NCBI RefSeq assembly: GCF_000422805.1
Contig: NZ_AUGT01000012.1
Coordinates: 1-64,000, forward strand
Direction: 5' to 3'
DNA length: 64,000 nt
Source: Nocardioides halotolerans DSM 19273
GTDB taxonomy: Bacteria > Actinomycetota > Actinomycetes > Propionibacteriales > Nocardioidaceae
Position numbers and translations under genes: made by a program. Below the pieces are notes generated by a model, which worked only from the letters and a program-made list of their open reading frames with translations, made no database searches and had not been told where the DNA came from. The stretch's first letter is position 1; every line of letters starts with the position of its first letter. This document shows positions 52,249 through 60,916 of the stretch, piece after piece.

Positions 52249-52926
52249 GTGGACGAGCCGCAGATCAAGGTGATGGTGGTCGACGACCACCCGATGTGGC
52301 GCGATGCCGTCGAGCGTGACCTCCAGGACGCCGGCTTCGACGTGGTCGGCGTGGCCGCCAACGGCAGCGAGGCGCTCGCGCGGTTCCCGGCGTGCCGGCC
52401 GCACGTCGTCGTCCTCGACCTCCAGATCCCGCCGCCGAACGGCGTCGAGTGCACCGCCGAGATGCTGCGCCAGGACCCGTCGGCGCGCGTGCTGATCCTG
52501 TCGGCGTCCGGCGAGCAGGACGACGTCCTCGAGGCGGTGAAGGCGGGGGCGACCGGCTACCTCGTGAAGTCGGCGTCGCGCGGCGAGCTGCTCGACGCCG
52601 TACGCCGGGTCGCCAACGGCGACACCGTGTTCACCCCCGGTCTCGCCGGGCTGGTGCTGGGGGAGTACCGCCGTCTCTCGGAGCCCGCGACCGCCGGCCC
52701 GGACCAGCCGGCGCTCACCGAGCGCGAGACCGAGGTGCTGCGAATGGTCGCCAAGGGGATGTCGTACAAGCAGATCGCCGAGCGCCTGGTGCTCTCGCAC
52801 CGCACGGTCCAGAACCACGTCCAGAACACGCTGCGCAAGCTCCAGATGCACAACCGCGTGGAGCTGACCCGCTACGCCATCGCCCAGGGGCTCGACGAGG
52901 GCGACGAGGCCGATGCCGCTGAGTGA
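52249..52926 (+). CDS. macR: MacR-like NarL/LuxR response regulator
   Basis: A 225-residue regulator with phosphoacceptor Asp57 (VVVLDLQIPPPNG), T/S in ILSASGEQ, Lys in YLVKSAS, and a LuxR helix-turn-helix LTERETEVLRMVAKGMSYKQIAERLVLSHRTVQNHVQNTLRKLQ. TAGGGT ends six bases before GTG 52249, so it can be transcribed separately from macS. The last 14 bp overlap the NAT gene. The family name MacR is by similarity of pairing. Confidence 0.85.
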   Translation: MDEPQIKVMVVDDHPMWRDAVERDLQDAGFDVVGVAANGSEALARFPACRPHVVVLDLQIPPPNGVECTAEMLRQDPSARVLILSASGEQDDVLEAVKAGATGYLVKSASRGELLDAVRRVANGDTVFTPGLAGLVLGEYRRLSEPATAGPDQPALTERETEVLRMVAKGMSYKQIAERLVLSHRTVQNHVQNTLRKLQMHNRVELTRYAIAQGLDEGDEADAAE

Positions 52927-53776
52927 GGCCGTCTCGGCCTACCTGCGGCGGGTCGGGGTCGACGACGAGCCGCCCCCGACCTACGACACCCTGCGGCTGC
53001 TGCACCGCGCGCACCTGGACGTCGTGCCCTACGAGAACCTCTCGACCATGCTCGGCCGGCCGCCGTCGCCCGACCCTGCGGCGAGCCTCGCGCGGGTGGG
53101 CGCCGTCGGCCGGGCCGGCTACTGCTTCCACCAGAACGGCGCGCTCGGCGCCGTGCTGGCCGAGCTGGGCTTCGCGGTCGACCGCCGGCACGGGCACGTC
53201 TACACCTCGGCCGAGGACCGCGACGACGCCTTCCTCAACCACCTGGTGCTGGTGGTGGACGGGCTCCCGACCGACGCCAACCCAGGCGGCAGGTGGTGGG
53301 TGGACGTCGGCCTCGGCGACGCGTTCCGCGACCCGTTCGCGGTGACCGTGGGACGGCACGACCAGGACGGCTTCCGCTACGAGATCACCGAGGTGCGCGA
53401 GGACGGCTGGTCGTTCCTGCACGACCGGTCCGGGACATTCGCCGGCATCGAGGTCTCGTCGCGGCCCACCGACCAGCGGGCCGTCGACGCCGCGCACGCC
53501 ACCCTCACCACGCCGCCCGGCGGCCGCTTCGCGCAGCTGCTCGTCGTACAGCGCCGCGACGGCGCCGGTGTCGACACGGTCCGCGGCTGCCTGCACCACC
53601 GGACCGTGCCGGACGGCCGCACCAAGACCGAGCTGGCGTCGTACGACGCGTGGCGGGAGGCGCTCGTCGACGGCACCCGGCTCCCGCTCGAGGGCGTCGA
53701 CGAGGACGAGCTGCGGGCGCTGTACGCCGCCCAGTGGGACAAGCACCTCGCCTGGACCGCGGCCGGACGGCCCTGA
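52913..53776 (+). CDS. nat: Arylamine N-acetyltransferase
   Basis: A 287-residue cytosolic enzyme that moves acetyl from CoA to aryl amines. Catalytic Cys71 lies in GRAGYCFHQN, with His110 (LNHLVLVVDG) and Asp131 (WWVDVGLGD). In most members the loop is RGGYCFEHN; here it is GRAGYCFHQN, a mild change. N-terminal PYENLSTMLGRPPS fits the family. It overlaps the regulator gene by 14 bp. Confidence 0.9.
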   Translation: MPLSEAVSAYLRRVGVDDEPPPTYDTLRLLHRAHLDVVPYENLSTMLGRPPSPDPAASLARVGAVGRAGYCFHQNGALGAVLAELGFAVDRRHGHVYTSAEDRDDAFLNHLVLVVDGLPTDANPGGRWWVDVGLGDAFRDPFAVTVGRHDQDGFRYEITEVREDGWSFLHDRSGTFAGIEVSSRPTDQRAVDAAHATLTTPPGGRFAQLLVVQRRDGAGVDTVRGCLHHRTVPDGRTKTELASYDAWREALVDGTRLPLEGVDEDELRALYAAQWDKHLAWTAAGRP

Positions 53777-53799
53777 GCAGGGTTTGCCACAATCCGCCC

Positions 53800-54684
53800 A
53801 TGGCCGAGCAGCTGCTGGAGATCGCCGACGAGCTCTACGCGCTCCCGCTGCCCGACTTCACGCCCGCGCGCGACGCCAAGGCGAAAGAGCTCAAGGGCAC
53901 CGACCTCGCCAAGGACGTCAAGGCGCTGAAGAAGCCGTCGCTGGCCGGGTGGGTCGTCAACCTGCTGGTCCGGCACGAGGCCGAGCAGGTCGACCAGCTC
54001 CTCCAGGTCGGCGCCGCCCTGCGCGCGGCCCAGGAGTCGATGTCGGGCGACGAGCTGCGCCAGCTGACCCGCCAGCGCCGCCAGGTGACCGCGGCGGTGA
54101 CCACCCAGGCCCGCCGGCTCGCCCGCGAGAACGGCCAGAAGGTCACCGAGGCCGTCGCCGCCCAGGTCGAGGCCACCCTCACCGCTGCCATGGTCGACGA
54201 GGACTGCGGCAAGGCAGTGCGCAGCGGCATGCTGCTCACCGCCCTCGAAGCCACCGGCGTCGACGCAGTCGACCTCGACCGCGCCGTCGCCCTGCCCGAC
54301 GCCCTCGGCTTCGTGGCTACCACCCGCGACGCCGCCCCCACCAAGCCCGAGCTCCACGTCGTCCCCGACCCCGACCGCGACGAGAAGGCCCTCGCCGCCG
54401 CGCGCGAGGCCCTCGAGGCCGCCGAGGAGGAGCTGACCGAGGCCACCTCGGCCTACGACGAGGCCGCCCAGGCCCTCTCCGACCTCGAGGCGAGGTCGAT
54501 GCAGGTCCAGGCCGAGATCGACGAGCTCAAGCGCAAGATCGCCGAGCTCGAGGAGACCGGCGACGAGGTCGACGACGAGATCGCCGAGGCCGAGGAGGCC
54601 CGCGACGAGGCCCAGGCCGCCGTCACCGAGGCCACCGAGGCCCGCGACGCCGCTGCGAAGGCGCTGGCCAAGCTGGAGAAGTAG
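53800..54684 (+). CDS. Coiled-coil hypothetical protein
   Basis: A 294-residue soluble protein. N-terminal half (1-175) is alpha-helical and conserved-looking (ALPLPDFTPARDAKAKELKG, LKKPSLAGWVVNLLVRHEAEQVDQLL). The C-terminal part (about 190-294) is a strong coiled coil (EEELTEATSAYDEAAQAL, DELKRKIAELEETGDEVDDEIAEAEEARDEA). No known family domain identified. CACAAT ends six bases before ATG 53800. Followed by a repeat-rich spacer. Confidence 0.7.
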   Translation: MAEQLLEIADELYALPLPDFTPARDAKAKELKGTDLAKDVKALKKPSLAGWVVNLLVRHEAEQVDQLLQVGAALRAAQESMSGDELRQLTRQRRQVTAAVTTQARRLARENGQKVTEAVAAQVEATLTAAMVDEDCGKAVRSGMLLTALEATGVDAVDLDRAVALPDALGFVATTRDAAPTKPELHVVPDPDRDEKALAAAREALEAAEEELTEATSAYDEAAQALSDLEARSMQVQAEIDELKRKIAELEETGDEVDDEIAEAEEARDEAQAAVTEATEARDAAAKALAKLEK

Positions 54685-54685
54685 G

Positions 54686-54725
54686 CCGCTGGTTGAGGAG
54701 GTCGCGCAGCGACCGTCTCGAAACC
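54686..54725. repeat. 40-bp dispersed repeat, copy 1
   Basis: Starts CCGCTGGTTGAGGAGG and ends CCGTCTCGAAACC; the core GGTCGC-GCA-GCGACC folds as a 6-bp hairpin, with outer pairing GGTT/AACC. Identical to copy 2 except one C/T. This type of repeat is found in many Propionibacteriales and other actinobacterial genomes. Confidence 0.85.
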
Positions 54726-54758
54726 TCTGCAAGCGTTGGAACCCGCCGGGCCGTCGCC

Positions 54759-54777
54759 GATCGAGCTTGTCGAGATC
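54759..54777. repeat. Short imperfect palindrome between the two 40-bp repeats
   Basis: GATCGAGCTTGTCGAGATC: GATC arms and an inner CGAGCTTGTCGAG, related to the common actinobacterial GATCTCGACAAGCTCGA repeat. Together with the two 40-bp copies it makes up most of the 293-bp gap; nothing else is seen there. Confidence 0.6.
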
Positions 54778-54804
54778 ACCGCAGCGTAGGCACCCGCTCG
54801 CCCA

Positions 54805-54844
54805 CCGCTGGTTGAGGAGGTCGTGCAGCGACCGTCTCGAAACC
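54805..54844. repeat. 40-bp dispersed repeat, copy 2
   Basis: Same sequence as copy 1 with GTCGTGC for GTCGCGC in the loop side. It lies 134 bp before the DUF222/HNH gene and 120 bp from the first copy in the same orientation. Confidence 0.85.
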
Positions 54845-54977
54845 ACCGAAACCTGGGCACCTGCCCGCCTCCGATCGCACCCACGAGCGAAAGTTGAGAA
54901 AGTTCCGCCAGCCCTTGTGGACAAGGCCTGTATGGGGCCCGGGACTGTCGGTGGTCGATGGCAGGGTGGGACCCACG

Positions 54978-56279
54978 ATGACCTCCACGATCAGCCCGCC
55001 CCAGCACACCACCGGCGACGACCCCGCCGCCGTGCTGGCCTACGCGCGGGAGCAGAAACAGATCGAGGAGGACGCCGCCCGCGAGGTCATGAAGGCCGCA
55101 GCCCAGTGGGCCGCGATGCACTCCGCCCACTCGTTGGTCGGGCCGTTGGACTCCTGGCACGAGACCGCGCTGCCGCTCGGTGGCGAGGGCTGCCCCGAGA
55201 TCGCGGAGTTCGCGGTCATCGAGTTCGCGACCGCGCTCGGCTGGTCCACCGAACGAGGACGCCGCTACCTCACCCAGACGATCGAAGCCCGCTACCGCCT
55301 CGAGCGGTGCTGGAAGCAGCTCGCCGCTGGCCGCCTGCAGGCGTGGAAGCTCGGCACCATCGCCGAGGAGACCATCTGCCTCTCACTCAAGGCGGCCGAG
55401 TTCGTCGACCGCCACGTCGCCCCGGTCGCGCACAAGGTCGGCCACGCCCAGCTGCGCCGGCTCATCGCCGAGGCCAAGGCACTCTTCGACCCCGACCAGG
55501 TCGAAGCAGACAGGCTCGCGGCCGCCGAGACCCGCCACGTCGACGTCCGGCTCGGCGACGTGACCATCGCCGGCACCGTCCACATCGACGCCGAGCTGGA
55601 TCTGGCCGACGCGCTCGACCTCGACGCCGCCCTCGCCGCCGGCGCCGAACAACAGAGACTGCTCGGCTCCACCGACTCCCTCGACGTACGCCGCGCGATC
55701 GCCCTCGGCGACCTCGCCCGCGGCCAGACCGCACTCGACCTGCCGACCGAGGGGCCGAAGCCGTGGACCAAGCGGCAGGTCGTGCTGCACGTTCACCTCA
55801 GCGAAGCCTCACTGCGCGGCGCCGGCGGTCTGGGTCGGGTCGAGGAGGCCCGCGGCCCGATCACCACCGAGCAGATCCGCGAGTGGTGCGGCAACCCCGA
55901 CACCACCGTCACGGTCCGACCGGTCATCGATCTCGCCGAGCACATCCACGTCGACGCCTACGAGATCCCCGACCGCCTCAAGGCCCAGATCGACCTCCGC
56001 GACCACACTTGCGCATTCCCTCGGTGCACCAGACCCGCCCGCCGCTGCGACCACGACCACCGCGTGCCCCATGAGGACGGCGGAGCGACCTGCTCCTGCA
56101 ACATCGCGCCACTCTGCCGAAGACACCACCGAGCCAAGACCACCGGCGGCTGGACCTACACCAGTCCCGAGCCGGGCACCTACCTGTGGCACAGCCCCTT
56201 CGGGTACCTCTACCTCCGCGACCACACCGGCACCACCGACATCACCCCCGACGTCACCCCCGACGACCCCGAACCCTGA
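54978..56279 (+). CDS. DUF222/13E12-type HNH endonuclease-like protein
   Basis: A 433-residue protein with the DUF222 domain (about 20-300) and C-terminal HNH/zinc motif CAFPRCTRPARRCDHDHRVPHEDGG followed by CNIAPLCRRHHRAKT. HNH histidines and cysteine pairs are all visible, so it looks intact. The family is numerous in actinobacteria and mycobacteria (13E12 repeat) and has no proven role. The 40-bp repeats lie directly upstream. ATG 54978 follows a GGTGGGA site and fits the alignment with family starts. Confidence 0.85.
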   Translation: MTSTISPPQHTTGDDPAAVLAYAREQKQIEEDAAREVMKAAAQWAAMHSAHSLVGPLDSWHETALPLGGEGCPEIAEFAVIEFATALGWSTERGRRYLTQTIEARYRLERCWKQLAAGRLQAWKLGTIAEETICLSLKAAEFVDRHVAPVAHKVGHAQLRRLIAEAKALFDPDQVEADRLAAAETRHVDVRLGDVTIAGTVHIDAELDLADALDLDAALAAGAEQQRLLGSTDSLDVRRAIALGDLARGQTALDLPTEGPKPWTKRQVVLHVHLSEASLRGAGGLGRVEEARGPITTEQIREWCGNPDTTVTVRPVIDLAEHIHVDAYEIPDRLKAQIDLRDHTCAFPRCTRPARRCDHDHRVPHEDGGATCSCNIAPLCRRHHRAKTTGGWTYTSPEPGTYLWHSPFGYLYLRDHTGTTDITPDVTPDDPEP

Positions 56280-56369
56280 CCACCACGCCCCACACCCCGC
56301 CCGGCGATCGGCCAGCGGGGTCATCGGCCCGCCCAGCAGCGACCGCGCATCGTCGTGCACCATGTCGTC

Positions 56370-56780
56370 ATGGGGGAGAGGTGGGGCTGGTCCGCCGTCA
56401 GGCGCGACGGCGAGCGCAGTTGGTTCGGCGGCGGCACCCGGTGGCGAGCTGAGCCTGACCCGTGAGAACGGCGGCCCGTTCCGGACCGAGGGCGGACCGT
56501 GCGGCGCCGACCGCGACGTGCTGCGCGAGACCTACGGGCTGCCCGACGAGCTCATCGACGACGTGCTGGCGTGGTGGTCCGACTACGAGCGTCGACCGAT
56601 GCCAACTCCGGACGACTGGGACTACCAGCGCCGCGAGCGCGAGCACCTGCTGTGGCAACGGCTCCGAGCGGTCGTCCCCGCGGACGTGTTCGTCCGGCCG
56701 GCGGACAGGTGCTCGAGCGAGCGTGGGGTCCGGGCTACTACGTCCGGCCCTGGCGGGCAAGGTTGCCCCAGCCGGGCCGG
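56370..56780 (+). pseudogene. Frameshifted small gene remnant of unknown function
   Basis: Three pieces in two frames read as one sensible protein. Frame of ATG 56370 gives MGERWGWSAVRRDGERSWF and stops at 56463. From about 56435 the next frame reads GELSLTRENGGPF, then YGLPDELIDDVLAWW and LRAVVPADVFVRPA to about 56700. After that the first frame resumes as GQVLERAWGPGYYVRPWRARLP. Two compensating frameshifts would restore an uninterrupted protein, so this is either a decayed gene or two indel errors in the sequence. Its end is unclear because it runs into the antisense of the lipoprotein gene. Confidence 0.45.
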
Positions 56781-56781
56781 C

Positions 56782-57252
56782 TCAGCCGGACGTCACCGAG
56801 ATCGTCGTGCAGGCGAAGCCCGAGGACTCACAGAGGACGTAGTCCCCGGGCGTCGCGACGTCAGGGACGACGGCCGGCACAGGGTTGCGTCGTCGCACCC
56901 GGTCCAGCACGAAGGTGCTACGGCCGGAGACCTCCGCCCAGTGCGTGCCGTTGCTGTCGGTGTAGACCGCATAGTTCTCACCACACCTGTTGCCGCGGGC
57001 GCCTGCGCTCCTCAGCAACAGCATCGAGTCGTGCGGTGCGAAGTTCGAAAACCCCACCTCGAACGAGTCGCCTGGGTGGAGGGTCGGCGGCGAGACGTCG
57101 AGCACCGGAGCGCGAGCCGATGTGGGGGGAGTGGGCGCATCCGGGCACGGAGAGGCATCTTCGCCGCGGCCTCCGTCGCGACAGCCGCCGACCGCGCCAG
57201 CGACGAGGAGGGCGGTCACCGCAGCCAGCCGTCGGCCGGCCGTGGTCGGCAC
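56782..57252 (-). CDS. Small lipoprotein of unknown function
   Basis: A 156-residue exported protein: signal with lipobox VGGC (Cys24), a low-complexity linker, then an Ig-like beta domain (VSPPTLHPGDSFEVGFSNFAPHDSMLLLRS...) with four cysteines that could form two disulfides. GTG start at 57252 with a 4-bp gap after glpK on the same strand, so it is likely cotranscribed. No enzyme motif found. Confidence 0.75.
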   Translation of the reverse strand: MPTTAGRRLAAVTALLVAGAVGGCRDGGRGEDASPCPDAPTPPTSARAPVLDVSPPTLHPGDSFEVGFSNFAPHDSMLLLRSAGARGNRCGENYAVYTDSNGTHWAEVSGRSTFVLDRVRRRNPVPAVVPDVATPGDYVLCESSGFACTTISVTSG

Positions 57253-57256
57253 GGCC

Positions 57257-58726
57257 CTACGCCCAGCCCTTCGCGCGCTCGACGGCGTCGAGCCAGCGCT
57301 CGTGCGCGGCGTCCGCGGTCGTGCGGTCGGCGGCAGGGGTGAAGGCGCGGTCGAGCTGCCAGGTCTCGCGCAGGTCGTCGGTCGAGGACCAGACGCCGGT
57401 GCCGAGCCCGGCGAGGAAGGCGGCGCCGAGGGCGGTCGTCTCGACGAGCTTCGGTCGGCGCACCTCGACGCCGAGCTGGTCGGCCTGGAGCTGGCAGAGG
57501 AGGTCGTTGGCAGAGGCGCCGCCGTCGACGCGCAGGGGAGCGCCGTGGTCGGGCATCGTCGCGAGGACGTCGCGGACCTCGAAGGTGATCGCCTCGAGGG
57601 TGGCGCGGACGACGTGCGCCCGTGTGGTGCCGCGGGTGATGCCGATGATCATCCCGCGCGCGTTCGGGTCCCAGTGGGGCGCGCCCATGCCGGTCAGGGC
57701 GGGCACGAACACGACGCCGTCGGTGGAGTCGACGGTGGCGGCGATGGCCTCGGTCTCGGCGGCCGAGCCGACGATCTGGAGCCCGTCGCGCAGCCACTGC
57801 ACGGCGGCGCCGGTCACGAAGATCGCGCCCTCGAGCGCGTAGGTGAGCTCGCCGGAGGGCGAGCGCCAGGCGGCGGTCGAGAGCAGGCCGGCGTCGGAGC
57901 GCTCGAGCGTGGTGCCGGTGTTGGTGAGGATGAACGAGCCGGTGCCGTAGGTGCACTTGGCGTCACCCGGGTCGAAGCACGTCTGCCCGAAGAGCGCCGA
58001 CTGCTGATCACCTGCGATGCCGGCGATCGGCAGCGACAGGTCGAGGAACGTCGCGGGGTCGGTGGTCGCGACCTCGCCCCAGTTGGGCACCAGCTCCGGC
58101 AGCGCGTCGCGGGGCACGCCGAACAGCTCGCACAGCTCGTCGGACCAGTCGCCGGTGGTGAGGTCGAAGAGCAGCGTGCGGCAGGCGTTGGAGACGTCGG
58201 TGACGTGGTAGGTGCCGCGGGTCATCCGCGCGATCAGGTAGGAGTCGACCGTGCCGACGGCGTAGCGGCCCGACTCGACCAGCGCCCACGTGTGCGGCTC
58301 CTGCTCGGCGAGCCACATCAGCTTGGTGCCCGAGAAGTAGGGGTCGAGCCGCAGCCCGGTCAGCTCGGCGACCCGCTCCTCGTGGCCGGCCTCCTTGAGG
58401 CGCGTGCAGATGTCGGCCGTACGCCGGTCCTGCCACACGATCGCGCGCCGGGGCGAGCCGAGCGTCTCGCGGTCCCAGAGCAGGATCGTCTCGCGCTGGT
58501 TGGTGATGCCGACCGCCCGGAGCTCGGAGGCGTCGACCTGGTCGACCGCCGAGCGGACCGCCGCGAGGGTGGCCTGCCAGATCTCCTCCGGCGAGTGCTC
58601 GACCCAGCCGGGCTTCGGGAAGTGCTGGGCGAACTCCTCGTAGCCCTTGGCGGCGATCCCGCCCTCCGGGGTGACCACGACCGCGGTGACGCCTGTGGTG
58701 CCGGCGTCGATGGCGAGGACGGTCAC
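57257..58726 (-). CDS. glpK: Glycerol kinase
   Basis: A 489-residue FGGY-family enzyme that phosphorylates glycerol to glycerol 3-phosphate. VLAIDAGTTGVTAVVV, NQRETILLWD, FSGTKLMWL, GDQQSALFGQTCF and YGTGSFILTNTG are intact, together with LRVDGGASANDLLCQLQAD in the C-terminal domain. GTG 58726 overlaps the DUF1028 stop by 4 bp (GTGA). No glpF transporter is next to it. Confidence 0.94.
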   Translation of the reverse strand: MTVLAIDAGTTGVTAVVVTPEGGIAAKGYEEFAQHFPKPGWVEHSPEEIWQATLAAVRSAVDQVDASELRAVGITNQRETILLWDRETLGSPRRAIVWQDRRTADICTRLKEAGHEERVAELTGLRLDPYFSGTKLMWLAEQEPHTWALVESGRYAVGTVDSYLIARMTRGTYHVTDVSNACRTLLFDLTTGDWSDELCELFGVPRDALPELVPNWGEVATTDPATFLDLSLPIAGIAGDQQSALFGQTCFDPGDAKCTYGTGSFILTNTGTTLERSDAGLLSTAAWRSPSGELTYALEGAIFVTGAAVQWLRDGLQIVGSAAETEAIAATVDSTDGVVFVPALTGMGAPHWDPNARGMIIGITRGTTRAHVVRATLEAITFEVRDVLATMPDHGAPLRVDGGASANDLLCQLQADQLGVEVRRPKLVETTALGAAFLAGLGTGVWSSTDDLRETWQLDRAFTPAADRTTADAAHERWLDAVERAKGWA

Positions 58727-59547
58727 GGTGCGTCCGCGCCCCGCACGATGTCGAGGATCTTCTGGTCGATCCACGACAGGTCCGGCGCGACCCGCATCTC
58801 GTAGTTCTCGGTGCCGACCCAGGCCTGGAAGTCCCGCGCGCCCTGCGCCTGCGCGAACGCCTCCAGCTCCGCCTCGAGCTCCTGGGTCACCGGGACCTTC
58901 TCCTCCTCGGCCGACGCCTGGAGGTAGAGCTCGCTGAGGTCGAGCAGCCGGGCCAGCTCGGGGATCGGCGCCTCGTGGTCGTCGACGCGCAGGTCGACGG
59001 CGATGTCGTCGAGGCCGCCGTAGCCCGCGCCGTCCCTGACCACCAGCAGCGCCGCCGACTGCCGGCCGCGCGAGTCGCCGCCGGCCAGGTCGCCGGCAGT
59101 CAGCGCCTCCAGCAGGCGCCGGGCGAGCGTCGCCTCGGGGTCCGAGGTCTCCCACGCGGTCTGCATGGCGTCGACGACGTCCTCGCCGGTGAGGATGTTG
59201 CCCTGGATCGCGCAGCCGTCGCCGGTGATGCTCCCCGCCCAGTCGAGGCAGGCCTGGCCGGTGTGGGAGGCCGAGCCGCCGTCGCTGTCGACGATGCCGA
59301 CCTGGCGGTGGTCGCGCCCCTCGTCGTCCTCGAGCAGGCGCTGGAGGGCCACCGACGCCGTGGCGCCGTCGTCCATGTGGGCGAGCGCCTGGCCCTTGTA
59401 GGCGACGTTGGCGTCGGCCTGCGTCGCGATCGCGCCGACACCCGCGACGGCGGCCGGTACGGCGGAGCCCACGGCGAGGAACTTCGAGGCCACCGCCACC
59501 CCCCACGACTCTCCGTCTGCGGACCGGGCCACGATCGAGAACGTCAT
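58723..59547 (-). CDS. DUF1028 family protein (Ntn-hydrolase fold)
   Basis: A 274-residue protein with the typical TFSIVARSADGESWGVAVASKFLAVGSAVPAA start, GDGCAIQGNILTG and GGDSRGRQSAALLVVRDG. Members of this family have an Ntn-hydrolase-like fold; the substrate is not established. ATG 59547 is chosen over GTG 59556 because TAGGGT ends seven bases upstream. It is cotranscribed with glpK and divergent from the MFS gene. Confidence 0.88.
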   Translation of the reverse strand: MTFSIVARSADGESWGVAVASKFLAVGSAVPAAVAGVGAIATQADANVAYKGQALAHMDDGATASVALQRLLEDDEGRDHRQVGIVDSDGGSASHTGQACLDWAGSITGDGCAIQGNILTGEDVVDAMQTAWETSDPEATLARRLLEALTAGDLAGGDSRGRQSAALLVVRDGAGYGGLDDIAVDLRVDDHEAPIPELARLLDLSELYLQASAEEEKVPVTQELEAELEAFAQAQGARDFQAWVGTENYEMRVAPDLSWIDQKILDIVRGADAP

Positions 59548-59633
59548 GGCCCGCACCCTAGCGAGCGCAGACCGGGCGGCCGCGTCCGATACTCGCTTGC
59601 CTTCAACAGCGCTCGAGGTCGGACAATCGACGG

Positions 59634-60893
59634 GTGCTGCACCGCCTCGGGTTCCCGTCGGTCGGCCGTCACCGACGGTTCGTGACCGCGATCGCGATCG
59701 ACGCGGTCGGCAGCGGCGTGTTCATGCCGATCTCCATGCTCTACTTCCTCGTCGCGACCGACCTCTCGCTCGTCCAGGTCGGCGCCGCGATCTCCCTGGC
59801 GAGCCTGATCGCGCTCCCGGCGGGGCCGCTCATCGGGTCGGTCGTCGACCGGATCGGGGCCAAGCAGGTGCTGCTCGCCGGCAACCTGCTCCAGGGCGCG
59901 GGGTTCGTCGCCTACCTCGTCAGCGACTCCTTCGTCGCGGTCACGGTCTGGACGGTCGTCGTGACCATCGGCCGGACCGCGTTCTGGGGCTCCTACGGCA
60001 ACATCGTCGTCGCCATCTCGGTGCCGGGGGAGCGGGAGAAGTGGTTCGGCTTCCTCGGGGCGCTCCGCAACGTGGGGTTCGCGCTCGGCGGGCTGGCCTC
60101 GGGCGTCGCGATCACGATCGGCACCCAGACGGCGTACGCCGCGGTCGTCGTCGTCAACGCGGCGTCGTACGCCGTGGCGTTCCTGCTGCTCCTCGCGGTC
60201 CCGGCCACCGAGCGCTCCGGGCACGACACCCCGGCGGGCTCGTGGGGCACGGTGCTGCGCGACCGCCCCTACCGGGTGCTGTGGCTGGCCCAGCTGGCCT
60301 TCTCGCTGTCGATGATGGTGCTCAACTTCGCGCTCCCGGTCTACGCGACGACGGTGCTCGGCCTGCCCGGCTGGGTGACTGGCGCCGTGTTCACGATCAA
60401 CACGATCATGGTGGGGTTCGGCCAGGGACTGGCCGTGCGGGCGATGACCGGCCGCGTGCGGTGGCGGATCCTGGTGCTGACCAACGTCTTCTTCGCGGTC
60501 TCCTACGTCGTGCTGCTCGGCGCGAGCCTGGTCGGCATCGCCGTCGGGGTCGTCGTCGTGCTGGTCGGCTCGGTGATCTACACGCTCGGCGAGCTGACCG
60601 GCGGCCCGGTCACCTCCGCGCTGGAGGCGGAGGCCGCCCCGGAGCACCTGCGCGGCCGCTACCTCTCGATGATCCAGCTGGCGTGGAACGCCTCGAGCAC
60701 GGTCGCCCCAGTGGCCTTCGCCTGGCTGCTCGACGTCGGCGCGACGCCGCTGTGGTTCGTGCTCCTCGGCCTGGCGCTCGTCGGTGCCGGCCTGTCGGTG
60801 CTGGTCGGGCGGGTGCTCCCGCTCGCGGACCAGCCGGTCACCAACGCGGCTACCGAAGAGGCAGGGGAGGCACTAGGGTCGTCCGCGACTTGA
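59634..60893 (+). CDS. MFS family transporter
   Basis: A 419-residue membrane protein with 12 hydrophobic helices in two halves, opening with RFVTAIAIDAVGSGVFMPISMLYF and the loop motif GPLIGSVVDRIGAKQVLLAG (MFS motif A-like G-x-x-x-D-R-x-G). Substrate unknown; probably an exporter. GACAAT ends six bases before GTG 59634. It is the upstream neighbour of the phosphofructokinase gene, 23 bp apart. Confidence 0.86.
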   Translation: MLHRLGFPSVGRHRRFVTAIAIDAVGSGVFMPISMLYFLVATDLSLVQVGAAISLASLIALPAGPLIGSVVDRIGAKQVLLAGNLLQGAGFVAYLVSDSFVAVTVWTVVVTIGRTAFWGSYGNIVVAISVPGEREKWFGFLGALRNVGFALGGLASGVAITIGTQTAYAAVVVVNAASYAVAFLLLLAVPATERSGHDTPAGSWGTVLRDRPYRVLWLAQLAFSLSMMVLNFALPVYATTVLGLPGWVTGAVFTINTIMVGFGQGLAVRAMTGRVRWRILVLTNVFFAVSYVVLLGASLVGIAVGVVVVLVGSVIYTLGELTGGPVTSALEAEAAPEHLRGRYLSMIQLAWNASSTVAPVAFAWLLDVGATPLWFVLLGLALVGAGLSVLVGRVLPLADQPVTNAATEEAGEALGSSAT

Positions 60894-60916
60894 ACGATCC
60901 AATTCCAGGAGCACAC

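Noticed and set aside
56435..56700. Programmed ribosomal frameshifting
   Set aside because: Two opposite shifts would be needed, and no slippery heptamer followed by a stable structure is visible at either point.
54684..57252. Prophage or insertion sequence
   Set aside because: No integrase, transposase or phage structural gene and no terminal inverted repeats are seen; only orphan HNH protein and dispersed repeats.
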